From NCBI RefSeq assembly GCF_949628215.1, contig NC_134287.1:22017501-22081500 (forward strand): DNA of 64,000 nucleotides, written 5' to 3'. The translations under genes and the position numbers were made by a program. The notes below the pieces were generated by a model, which saw nothing but the letters and a program-made list of their open reading frames with translations, had not been told where the DNA came from and ran no database searches. The DNA is from Phalacrocorax aristotelis (taxonomy: Eukaryota > Chordata > Aves > Suliformes > Phalacrocoracidae). Shown here one piece after another: positions 37,180-48,999 of the stretch (positions within the stretch are counted from its first letter, which is position 1; each line of letters starts with the position of its first letter).

Positions 37180-40100
37180 TTTGTTTTGCATTTGTACTTT
37201 TTCAATTTCCTAAATAAAGGTCTGTCCCCTCTGGCGACATACTCGAACTAAAACTCGCTTTGTAGCAAATAGGGCGATATTTAATTTTTTGCCAAAGACT
37301 ACACAGGATCTGCTTATGGTCTTTGCGAATGTACTTTTATTTGAATTTTATTTGTACATAAACCCCATTTCTCTGCTTTATTTTTATTCTTTTTTTTTTT
37401 GTTGATGTTGCGCGTGTTTTACACTTCATTGCATCGAGCTACCGCCGGAGAGGTGACCGGGACAGAGCGGCGTTTTTTCTTGGGGATGGTGGTTTGTGTT
37501 AGATGTGCACCTGAGAAAAGATGCTAAAATCTGTTTGGCACTAGGGCATAAGGCTGAACTAATCACAGTTAGCTCTGGGGAAGCCTTTTGGGGGTGCTCA
37601 CGTGCACCCAGCGATGGGCATTCGCGCGGGGGCCGGGGGGGCCCGTGCCGCTCTGCAGCTGCAGGACCCACCACGACCGACCCCCTCGCCCTTTGCTTTG
37701 CGGAATTAGTAGATATCACCCCCTCGCACATATACACTTTTCTAAGCAAAGGAAAGAAGCGTTATTTTTAAACTCCAATTCTTTTTTTTCTATTTCAGGG
37801 GAACTAGCGAAGCTAAAGAAAACCTTTTTGCGCTTCCAGGCTGTCCAAAATCACAAGTAATTAGTGTTGAGGTTTTCCAGCACAGTGGAGCCGAGCATGT
37901 AGATTTGAACACAGGTAACTCCCAGTATTTGCTCTGCTGAGAGCCTGGGAAGGATACGGAGCTGCGGAGGCTGCTGTGGCAAGGAGTGATGCTGCTGTGG
38001 CCGGGACGGTCCCCCTGGGTCTGCACGGCGCTGCCCTTTAGTTTTGAGCACCTGAGTTTCCCTGGTACGCCGCAGTACTTCTGTTTCTTGATTTGATAGG
38101 TTGGTCCAGGTTAATTGGTTTAATATGTTACAGTGACTTTGAGCCTTAGCCCGGGTATTTGTGCTTCCAGGCGATCCTGGCCAGTCTGTGATGCACATAA
38201 CGTACATTTTCTAAATTTATTCATCAGCTCTGGAGAAGGAATGCAACCTGAATATAGATGGATTACGTGAATAGTGAGAGGACAGTACCCTGTACCGGCT
38301 GCGGGTTAGTGCCAGCAGCTGGAAACCCTTTCGTTACCGGGTGGGAGAGCAGCGATGCTCAGCTCCACCTTTGCCACCAGACCCACCGGGAGGGGAATGT
38401 GGCAGATTTTATTCCCTCGCATGTTCTGCTGAATATTTATATGCAGCTTGTTGGAAAAAAAAACCCATTGAATCTCTATGGACCTAATTCCTGGCAAGGA
38501 TAGGTGCGTGCTGCCACTCCTGACTCGTAATCAGCGGGCTGCTGCTGCCTGGCATCAGACTGAGGAAACACAGGTGGAAAGAAAATCCAGGACAGGCAGA
38601 GGTTATGCTGCTGGGGAAGCAGGAGAGCTTCCCCACAAAATGCTCTCTCCATTTGTCAACTATCAAACTCGGACCACTTTCTGGTTGTTTTTCTACTTCA
38701 AGTGCTCATCTCCCACATAATCGCGTATCCAGGAGGGGTGCAGTGCCACTGGCCTGGGATTTATTCGTTCCTGCTAATGAGGCACTGACATCAAATTTAT
38801 GTGCGTTTGCTGCCTTCTTACTGGCTTATTGTATTCAGAAATATCGGCTCTTAAAAAAGAAAGGGTATCTAGGGCGGCTGCAGCGGTGTGATGTCCCCAG
38901 GATACAGGACCGGGAGCATGTCACACCTCCGGCCGCTTTTCCTGGTGGCACATGCCCTTATGTTCAAAGCTCTGAATTTAGGGGGTCCGGAGGAGCGGAG
39001 ATGCTGCCTCGGCCCTGGTGTCTGCTCCCCTGCCTGGGAGGAGCGGAGCCCCTTGACTGGTGCCCACCCTTGCTGGGAACCCCCTTAACAACCCATCCAC
39101 CTCCTCTCTGCAGGGTTTAGGGCCCCAAGGAGGGCAAAATGGGAGACTGTGAGGGACAGGGAGGGGAAGCCCAGGGGAACCCCTTTGTAGCACCCAGAGA
39201 TTGTTTATGTATCCATCCAAGTGGTTTACTGCTCTGGTTTTCCACCAAGGCACCTGCGCTCCTGACAGGTTCTTCTGCCGCAGCTGGTGCTGCTATGGGT
39301 TTGGGTGGGCATCACCGTTTTTGGAGCAACAATAAAAAGGCTGTGTTGGCTCACCTGGCACCTGGCTTTGGCTCTGCCCCGCCGGGGTGGGGGTCCCGGG
39401 CGGGGGGGGGTCCTTTGCACAGAGCCCCAGGAGTGCCGGCGAGGGGGGTGCAGACATTTGCCTTTGAATATTTCCTCTGGCGAGGGGGCAGCTGAGTTAC
39501 TGGCATGGCCAGTTATAGCTAACTCAAGGGGGTCAGAGCTCCTTCAGACCAAACTGGTGCTGCTGCGCCTTCCCCAGCTGGTCCTCTGCTCCCTCTCCGT
39601 GGCAGAGGGGTGGTTCCCACCCAAGAGCGGGCTGGTGCTGAGGATGCAGCTGTGCAGCATCTCGCCAGACGTTGAGGGAGGCCGGCGTCAGGAGCCCTCG
39701 CTAGTTTTATGAAGGGCTGATCAATATTTGAGCCTATCTTTTGTTGCAGCTGACAGCACCCGGTAAAGGTTACACTTTGCACTTTCCCTCTAGATAAAAC
39801 AGAGCATAACGTCTTCTTTGTACTCTTTTCAGAATTGCAAATCGCCCACTCCTGGAAGTGAGATACAGTGAGATACTTGTAGGCAGCTTTGCCAGCATCA
39901 GGCAGGGCTGGTTTCCAGCAGAAATAAGACTCATGCAAACCCAGGTTCCTCCCCAGCAGTCCTGAGACGCGGCCCCGTAGCATCCCCTTGCTGGAGCGAA
40001 GAGAGGACAGAGCTCAGCGGGAACCCACCGGCTTCCTTGAGGACCCTCAGCTACGGGCAGCGTTTGAACCGCAGAGAGCCGGTGCTCGGGAGAAGAATTA

Positions 40101-43100
40101 AAACAGAGTAGAGAAAATAGAGCTGTACGTGCGCAGGAGAGCCCAGGTAGCAGGGAGCAGAGCGCGACGCTCCACGAGCGGTGCTTGAGCTCCTTCCTGT
40201 GGTGGCAAAGATGAGTTACTTGTCATGTACCACGAGCCTCGCGCTGGGGAGATCAGCCTGAGCGGGCACCCGCCGGGTGATCGACCCTCCGTCTTCTCCA
40301 GCCAGACCATCGCAAGGAGCACGGCAACCCTGCCGTGCCGTGGCCCTGCAGTAGGTGGGGAGAGGGGCCGCGCGACCCGCCGGTAGCCGTCTGCGCCGGT
40401 AGGCTACGGAGGCTCAGAGTTGAGTTGGGTAGTACCAACCGGTTGCATAGTGGAGAAGCGCTTGGCCGGCTCTATGGTCACTCACGGTATAGTCCTTCTA
40501 TAACACTACTTTATTACTGCGGTTACATGTGTATTTCGAGCAGGAATGGTCAAATAGCTTGTATTGGGTCTGCAAAAATGGAGCAAGGGGAAGACAAAGC
40601 GGCATATGTACCACAGGGGTGCCCGAGCTGGGTACAGGCACCGGCGAGGGGCCCTGGCTGCGGGCAGCCCTGCGGAGACCCTGCCCGGCCCGGGAGACCC
40701 TGCCCGGCCCGGGCAGCCCCCGGCAGCAGGAGGCAGAGGGCAGAGCCACCGGCCCTGCCTGCGCTTCTCGCCACACGGAAAGCGGCGGTAATTTGCAAGT
40801 TGTGCATGCGGATCTTCAAAAGAACAGAATTTGGCCCTTAATGTTCTTTTGATGTATTTTTTTGTATGCAAATAAGGTTTAATTTCTGAACTTTGAACAG
40901 TTTGCAGATTAGTTTATTAGAGTGTTGTATTATTAAGTTGTATACTCCTGGGGTCGGAGCGAGGCATTTGGAAACCTCAGTGAACATTATTTATGTTGTT
41001 AAACAAAGTCAAGAACTTCAGACATCTGGTATTCACCGCAAAAGCAGACAATCAAAACAAAGACATATTTGTAATCATACTCAGTAGTCTTTTTATGTGA
41101 AGTAATTACTAAAATAATCTAAAGACATGGATCAGATTATTAATGAAAATTATAGCCTGCAAACTACTGTAATATACATCTCTACCTTTCATAAAACAGA
41201 CGGGAAACTGTATAATGTAATGAATAGCCCTGGGGTTGTGCAATGCCAGAATTCATACTTTGAAATCTGTTGTCTCAGCTGATGAGCTCTAAGGGGAGCA
41301 TTAGCAGCCCTACTGCTGATTGGGCTGTAGATGGTAATTTTGAACTCTACTCTTTCTATCTGATGTACTGATTTTGCTCTTTTTACACTAAAGAAACCGA
41401 GTATGAGTTATTAATGAATTCCTTTTAATATGAGCATTTATATGCATATAGCTGGGTAAAATTCAAAATAAGGTGGAAAACATCCAGGGCTAATTTGCCT
41501 GTACTACCACGGGAAGGAGAAGGGTAAGCCGAGCCTGCATAGGCTTCCCCGGCGGTCACGGGTCCGGGCTGTCTCCGTGGCACTCGTGGTGCGGGCTGTG
41601 GGTTACATCCACCTGTGGGACGTTGCTCCGTGGAGCACAGTCGTACCTAGACCCAACAGCCAAAACGAACGGAAGCCTGTGCACTGATGCCGACACTCGC
41701 CAGGCACGAGTCTGGCCTCTGAGCCCCGCGGGGCTGCGCCCGGGGCCGTGCGTCGCGCTGGGAGCAGAGGGGCGACGGCAAAACTGCGTGGAGGTGGGAG
41801 CAGCCCCTTCCCGTGCTCCTGCAACAAGGGCACAACAGCCGAGCGGTGGGAATAAAATGCCACCGGTTTTTTTTGCACTAATGAATATCTTCAGTGCGGA
41901 AATAGCTCTGTGCCGATACAGAGTCTGGATTTGCAGCCTCTGTTTAAGTTTCTCTTCTTCTAAAAGTGATGGTGAGGCTCAGTCCTGTCATCCACTTCCT
42001 CTTACAACCGCCACCGACTTCAAAGGAAATCCTACTGGCAAAATAGCTACAGAATTGTGTCAGTAGTTTATTTGCTCCCAAGATTAGCTAATTAATGAAG
42101 ATAGAATATTAAAATTACATTTACATAAAGCTAAGGGTAATCTTAAAGTGCTCTATTATTTTGTAAATGACCCGAAGTTTGTAACGCATTTATAATCATG
42201 AATCAGGAGACAAGTCCTTTCAAATAAGGAAGTACAATTTATGATCCCCGTTGCTTTCATTATTTATTCATACCGCTCTTGAATCATCTGGTCTTCAAAA
42301 CCTGTGAAGCCAAAGAGCTTGCTTTACCTGCCGGCGCTCTTCTACGAGAAAGTTAAACTCAGCTCCGCGTTGGAGTCAGTCCAAATTACGCGACGAGGTG
42401 AACTCCAAACACATCGTTTTGCTTGGACCCGTTTATTGTGAAATTCTGCAGGACTTCTGCTGTTCGCCTCTCCCTTCACGTTTAGACACGTGGTACACCC
42501 GAATTACTGCCGACTCGGCGATGGCAAAACCAGACGTTCACTATTTTCAGCACAAAACCATGGGAAATATTGATTCCTTTCTACGCTAGCGCCGTATTTG
42601 TGGTGGCACCCGGCGTGATTGCTATCAATACGAGCTCATTGCTCTCCTCGTTCCAAAATAAGCGTCTCTCACACATCGGCGTTTTATTTAAAGCCCAGCT
42701 GCCCGTTCCCAGGCGCAGCCGTGCTCCCACCCCTACGCCGCTGAGGAGGTATTTCCATCTCGCCGGTGTCGTGCACGCGCGTGGTCCTCGGTGGGCAGCA
42801 AGGGCCAGGAGGAGCCACCCGGGTAAATCAGGTCTTTAACCCAAAGCTGGTCCAGGAGCACCCCCCGGCAGCTGCGCCCAAAGCAGTGGCAGCAGGAATC
42901 CCAAATTCCTTGTCATAACGGCCGGCACTAAAACCGAATCACCTGGCTGCTCTTCAACATAGATAGCAACATTTTTCTCAAGAAATGGGAGAGAGGAAAA
43001 CTTTTAGCGCCTTTTCTAAAATAACTGTCACAACCTCTGCGCTGGGAAAGTGATTTGCTGCACATAAAAGAAAAACTGAGCAAGCGTTAGTCTAGAAAGA

Positions 43101-45780
43101 GCAGGATTTTGTGACTGAACTTTTAACAGAATTGGAATGGCTTCAACATGATCGTCAGCAGAATTGTCAAATGCATGTAAACCTGGCACTTAAAAGTAGA
43201 CAGAAAAAATTTGGAATATCATTTACTAGCTATTCTGAATTATCTAATCTTCAGTGAAATAGCATCTCTTTACTACATAACTCAAAATAGCTGTTTCCCT
43301 TTTCTTACAAACCTTTTTTTTTTTTAACTTGCTCTTCTGAATTCTTTTTCTCCTTGGCTTTTGCTCAGAAGTTAAGATTTTGAAAGCCTTATAGGCTTCC
43401 CTTTGCGAGCCACTGAATCACAGACTCTAAACGTCTTTCACTTACTGGGCATTTTTCAGACAGAGGTGTGGAGTCCAGAAAACGTTCTGTTATGAAAAGG
43501 CGTCTTATTACGCTGATCAAACCCCACCTTTGCCCAAGACTCGAACAGAGCAGTGCTCGGCAGGGTGCTGGAGGCAGCCCTGGGTGCAGCAAGCGCTGAG
43601 GGATTCGGGGTGGGTTCCTGACTCCTCTCCTTGCCCGTGTGAAGGTGAGGGTGGTGGGGGTGAAGGCCGATGCTCAGGGATGGGGTCCGAAGCAGAGGGA
43701 GCCTTTTGGTGCCAGCTGGGAGGCACACGAAGGATTTTAGCTGAGCTCTGTCTTGCAGAGAGGCTGTTGCTGTCAGTGGTGTAAAACATAATGCAATACC
43801 CACATTCCGCTAAACTCGTGTCTTGCTTTATCCTGGGGCGTGGACAAGCCTGGCTTAGGACGCTAGTGAGAAAGGCAGAGCCACCTCTTTATGAATTAAG
43901 GCTGATTTCATAACACGGCGTGTTTAACCAAGCAACTCGGTGGATCCAGATCTCATCCTCGGGAATTAACTTGCTGAATCAGGGGGTTAACGATGACGTT
44001 TTGGGTGATCTTTTTTTAACGGTTTCAGTTGCGAGGGTTCTGCTCTCTCACCCAGCTGCCATCCTGTCCTTCCTAGATGTGGAAATCTGAAAGGCAGCCC
44101 TGCAGCTTTAATTTTTCTGCTTTGAGCGCTCTCTCCCCCAAACTTTCCATCGGTTTCCTTATTTCCTTGGATTTTATTTGCCGCCGCCCAGCAGCGTGGC
44201 TCTGAGCGCTGCTATGTTAATTGGGAAATATGGAAGATTACATATTTTCCTCCTCCTTCCCTTCGTTTGTGCCTGGGACCGCACTGTCCGGCATCACTTT
44301 GCTTCACTGCTGCAGCAGCAGAGGAGGAAGCAAGGGGATCTCTGGCGAAGTGCAAGGATACAAGAGGAGAGGGACGATTCACCGTGCAAAGTTTTAGTCG
44401 CTCCACATGTGGATGCTGATGTTAACGCAATTAAGGGGTAAGTGTTACTAGCATGGGTTCGAGCCAGGCAGGGTCTCCAGCACGGACAGGCGGGCAGAGC
44501 TTGACCAATTTGGAAGAAGAACGTACGATGGGAACCGCGTGCCTCTGTTTTAAGGGTCTGAGATAGACGGTTTTGTTGCGACTGCTCTCAACATTTAAGC
44601 GCCGCGCCTCCTTGGAACCATTACTGGCCAGCACTAGGTGGCAACACAGCTGGTGGAGAGACATCCCGCGCTGAACACACGCCTCGGGAAACCCCAGGCT
44701 GATTTCGCATCAGGAAGAATCTTCTTGCTTCTATAGGTCTGCATTCCACCTGCAGCCTTCCTGACACTTCACAGGCCTCTCACTGGGCAATTACAGGAGG
44801 ATTTTAGTCCGATTATACATTAAAAGCTCCCCTCTATAAAGAAATTCAAAGATCAGAGACATTTTCTTTTAAGTGTTACACTGAAATTTGAACGCTCCTG
44901 CTGCTTATTACAAAACGTTTCTGCAAGGCGCTGCAGAACTCAGACTTTATATTTTCATTGTTAGAATTTTTTTTCTTTTCTCTATTTAAACATTAAATCC
45001 TAGCATTTCACTTCCACCCTTTTTTTTTTTTTTTTTAACTGAAATGTATGTTATGGAAGTTTTAATTCTGAACAGACTGCATAGTCACAAGCCATTGTTA
45101 TGGACAGCACTAACAGGGCTCAGAGAATCAAAACCAACCAAACAACAAAAAAAGACACTTTTGTCCTTCAGATATGTGAAAATATGAATGCAAATTCTAT
45201 AGCCTTATTTTTTCTGATCCCCACTACTCTCTAATCTTATCAAATATACATTCCCATATTCTGAGTCAGCCTGATAAAGCAGCTTGCTATAAACAAGTTG
45301 CATTAGATTTTGTAGAGCATATTTTCCCAGTAAATCCAATTTCACAATCTTTTCCTGGTGACATATTAGCCGTTCCTTAGTATATAAAATGTTCTTCGAA
45401 TATTCGAACTACTGCGTTCCACAACACCATGGAGCACAAGGCAGCTGTACCGTACGCTCTCTTTCTTGAGACACCGTTCTTTACTGGAGATGCGGCGGCG
45501 TTTTACAGTCCGCTCCTTGTTTAGCCTTTCAAGGCAGAGATAAGTGACGCTCCCCAGCAAACACCTCGCCTACCAGGACCTGCCTTGGTGCGGCGTATCT
45601 GCACAGTTAGCTTTTGATATCCCTGTTTGTCTGTGAATGGAGGTGCCTCAAGGTTCATAAATCTGTATGCAGTAGTATGGGTTCTCTAACAGCAATTCAT
45701 TTTAATTATGTGAGACATAAAAAGACCACCTACAGATGAGACAATACAGCTGTAAGATTCTCAAGGTTACTACGGGGAAT
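37180..45780. other. Intergenic, several AT-rich candidate conserved elements
   Basis: No gene is recognised. The AT-rich segments at about 40,850-41,480, 42,060-42,300, 42,950-43,390 and 44,700-45,370 have the look of vertebrate conserved non-coding elements (ATTA, TAAT and AATTA cores, few repeats). GC-richer chance frames occur near 37,560-37,720, 38,880-39,700 and 40,330-40,790. Confidence 0.35.
40675..40712 (+). repeat. 19-bp direct tandem duplication
   Basis: GAGACCCTGCCCGGCCCGG occurs twice, at 40,675-40,693 and 40,694-40,712, without a mismatch. It is a simple tandem duplication. Confidence 0.85.
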
Positions 45781-45781
45781 A

Positions 45782-45912
45782 CTTCATAACTGAAGTATGT
45801 TTTCCCAAAGGAATTATACTACCATTTGATTTAATTTTTAATTTTTACATTTTAATCAAAAATAGATCAAATGGTGGTGTTTTCTCCTGGGAAACATACT
45901 TCAGATACGAAG
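45782..45912. repeat. 131-bp imperfect palindrome (long hairpin)
   Basis: The left arm (45,782-45,830) begins CTTCATAACTGAAGTATGTT and ends ACCATTTGAT. The right arm (45,866-45,912) begins ATCAAATGGTGG and ends AACATACTTCAGATACGAAG. The two arms are reverse complements with scattered differences and a few indels. The middle is about 35 bp of AT-rich DNA that itself has a shorter inverted repeat (TTTGATT / AATCAAA). It could be a relict palindromic DNA transposon (MITE), one of the old conserved hairpin repeats of amniotes, or a structured RNA gene. The palindrome is directly seen; its origin is unknown. Confidence 0.8.
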
Positions 45913-45919
45913 CAGTCCA

Positions 45920-47980
45920 TGTTCCTTTTAAATATGTAAAGCTGCCATTTATGTATAACTCATGAATGACACCCTGTGTCGCAAGCAAATATCACGCGGT
46001 GATTTCTATATCGTTCCAGTAACAACGCCGTGATCATACACAAATATCACTGCGCGGGACTCTACAAAGCAAACGGCATTAAGCGGTGCGGATTCCAGGC
46101 GCTAACGCAATACGTAGCTAGCGCTAAGTGAGAGCCGCCGCGTCGCGCGGGGCAGCCACGCACCGAGCGGGTCGGAGTTTGGGTTTCTGAAAGCCGCTGC
46201 GCGAAAAGCCCAGCTCCAGAAGCACAGCTCGGTACCCGGCAGCGAAGAACAACGCGCGACGGGTGCGATGCTGGGTGCCGCCGTTTCCAGACCTTATGCC
46301 TGCGCTGCTGGGGGACGGCCAATGGGGTTTTTTAAAGTCGGTGAGGATGTCTTATTTGAGAGAGGATGAGGTTCGCATCTATTAACCCCTGCTTGATCTT
46401 CCTAATGTTTTTCTTTTCCTTTTTGTGTGTGTTTAAAAAGAAAACAAGACGGCCAATGTTTTTCTTGCTCTTTGAGAAAGAGTTGGGAACTCAGGAGGAC
46501 AGAGCAACGGAGGAGTCTTGGTGCCCCTCGACGTGGGACGCTGCCCACCATACCTGTGGATTTTCTTTGTCCGTAACGGTCATTTCAGTGAATATCTGAC
46601 CCCCGGCCACGGAAGGGCTTTGTGCTGCTCACAGCAGTAGGGACATTGGTGCCTACGCGGTGTTTACACGTGGTTATCCCGAGTGGACATTTCCTGTGTC
46701 ATAAAATGTCGAGGTGTAACTCTCAATGTTATCGTTACCGCCAATAATCAAGGCAAAAATAACATTACTAATGGGTGACTATTAACCTGCTAATAGAGGA
46801 TATCACATTATGTTGTCAGGAACCACCGTACGGGGTTCTCAGGAGAGATGCTGAAGTTTTAATATGCATGCGGTTTTCCCAACTAATTTAGGCATAAACA
46901 CCATTCATTTAAAATATATTATTTTCAGCATACGTGCTTTATAAATTTCTCATCTTCGTGGCTCGCCATACACAGGCTGCCCTTAAAGCCCACGTGCTAA
47001 ACCCAAAATTTTGGTTTTCCATCTTTTTTTGGCAGTCAGGGTGACAAGTCAATGCGTAATAATCACCAAATGAATAGCAAAGGGAATGCTAGTACCATGT
47101 CTAAAGCAACTAAACCTAGTAAAAGATTTTTACATAACATAGATTATATAATTATAATATACTGTATTTATTATTTTCATCAATATTACATTTATCCTAC
47201 CCCTTTCACATTTGCCCTTGCGCTTCTGCTACTTCAGGCATCAAAACAGGATTAATTCTTGTCTCGTGCTTACCCAAAATGTACCTGCAGTGCTATCCAG
47301 CCAAAACCCTCTTCACCTAAAAGTTACTTTACCCTCAGTACACAAAAGAATAGGTGACAAAAGAAGAAAAAAACCTATGCCGTCGTCCTCCCTCCCCTTG
47401 GTGTCAATATTGCTGTTCTGGGGACAGTCGTTCCTTTTCCAGGACCGCTAGTCTGTGCTGCCAGGCTAAGGTTAGACTTTTCCAAGGCAGACAGTTAAAA
47501 CCTATTTTCTCTGGAAAGGAATAAATGCAAGCAAGCAATTAAGCGCACGTGTTCTCATCAAACAAGTTTCATTTTATTTTTTGAAGATTTTTGCACAAAT
47601 GGCAAGTTAAGGTAAGGGCTTTAAAGGGCAGCGTGTACCCTGTGTGTGGTTTAACGCCCGCGTTGAGACTGGCAGCTCCTCAGGCGGCCTCACGCAGACC
47701 ATCGCTTCACCATCGCTCCTCACGAAGCCTTGCAACCACAGGCCTCCCGAGCAGAAGGCAGCGGACTCCCCTGGGACGGGACGGGACGGGGCGAACGGCC
47801 GCGCTCAGTGTGCCCCGGCAGTGGGAGCCGGCAGGCGAGCAGCCTACGGCCACAGCTCCTCTCAACGCCCCTACAGCATCCGCAGTCGGGAGGTTTTAGG
47901 CCGGACTAAAGTTAGTCACTGCGCTGAGCAGAAGCTGTCTGAGGGAGCAGCCCTCGGTTCAGGCTCCTGTGGGGAAGACA
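45920..47980. other. Intergenic, no gene recognised
   Basis: A GC-richer segment at 46,060-46,320 and AT-rich DNA at 46,700-47,230. The latter is a candidate conserved element. No exon or RNA gene is supported. Confidence 0.35.
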
Positions 47981-47983
47981 GAA

Positions 47984-48510
47984 CCACAGAATCATGGAAT
48001 CACAGACTGGTGGGGGTTGGAAGGGCCCCCTGGAGCTCATCCCTTCCCACCCCCTGCGTGAGCAGGCACCCCCAGAGCAGGGGCACAGGGCCGCGTCCAG
48101 GCGGGGGGTGAATGTCTCCAGGGAAGGGACCCCACAGCCTCTCTGGGCAGCCTGTGCCCCTGCTCTGGCACCCGCACAGGGAAGGGGTTTGTCCTCATGT
48201 TCAGGTGGAACTTCCCGTGTTCCAGCTTGTGCCTGTTGCCCCTTGGCCTGGCGTTGGGCACCACTGGAAAGAGCCCGGCCCCGTCCTCCTGACACCCGCC
48301 CTTCAGATATTTATAGGTATTGATGAGATCCCCCCTCAGGCTTCTCTTCTCCAGGCTGAACAAGCCCAGGTCTCTCAGCCTTTCCTCACAAGGGAGATGC
48401 TCCAGCCCCTGATCCCCTTGGCAGCTCTGCGCTGGACTTGCTCAAGTTCCACATCCTTCTTAAACTGGGGGGCCCAGAACTGGGCACAGCGCTCCAGAGG
48501 TGGTCTCAGA
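47984..48510 (-). mobile_element. CR1 LINE, 5'-truncated
   Basis: The plus strand reads as the reverse complement of a CR1 3' end: it starts at ACAGAATCATGGAATCACAG and continues through GGTTGGAAGGGCCCC, the CAGGCTGAACAAGCCC and CTCTCAGCCTTTCCTC blocks, to CACAGCGCTCCAGAGGTGGT. The element is on the minus strand, with its 3' end at about 47,984 and its 5' truncation near 48,510. It is relatively well preserved, so one of the younger avian CR1 subfamilies is likely. No RT ORF is included because only the 3' part was copied, as is usual for CR1. Confidence 0.93.
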
Positions 48511-48514
48511 GCCA

Positions 48515-48985
48515 TGACGTGCCGCTGGAGCGGAGGTCCCAGCACAGACTCGTCTTGAAAGAAGCCGTTTCACGTGTGCTGAAACGGCGCTACCGACCAC
48601 AGCCACGCACGGCAAGGGGCAACGGGCGGGGGATTTGCGTCAAAACCACGCTGCTGCGAAGCAAAATGATGATCAAAATCAAGCAGTAGCCGAAGGAGAG
48701 CACAGCTGAGAGTCACGAAGGTATCCAGGCACCTGCATTTCTGCTGAAACCCACAGGAACTCGGGTGCTCCAACCAGGCGAGGAAAAACCAAATCTGGAG
48801 ACGCAGATGGAGGGGGATCGCTTGGAATATATTAACGTTTAACTCTCTGTTAAACCAAACCTGTCGAGGAACTACTTTGCGTCAAAATGTTGATTGTGCA
48901 CATCGTTCATCCGCCTGGCCTGTGGGGGGGACCCGGTGGGGGCTATTCCGCACAGCCAAAACCGCACCCGACGGCAACTGCAAAC
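48515..48985. other. Intergenic, no gene recognised
   Basis: Between the CR1 and the minus-strand AATAAA. No repeat or coding exon is recognised. Confidence 0.35.
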
Positions 48986-48989
48986 CGGT

Positions 48990-48995
48990 TTTATT
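48990..48995 (-). terminator. Candidate polyadenylation signal (AATAAA, minus strand)
   Basis: Plus-strand TTTATT, that is AATAAA on the minus strand, followed by ACCGGTTTGCAGTTG. With a second, weaker ATTAAA on the minus strand near 49,086, it would suit the end of a long minus-strand 3' UTR covering about 49.0-51.6 kb. A hexamer occurs by chance often enough that this is only a candidate. Confidence 0.3.
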
Positions 48996-48999
48996 GACC

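Noticed and set aside
44450..44470. A tRNA B-box-like GGGTTCGAGCC
   Set aside because: No matching A box or acceptor, D or anticodon stem could be built around it.
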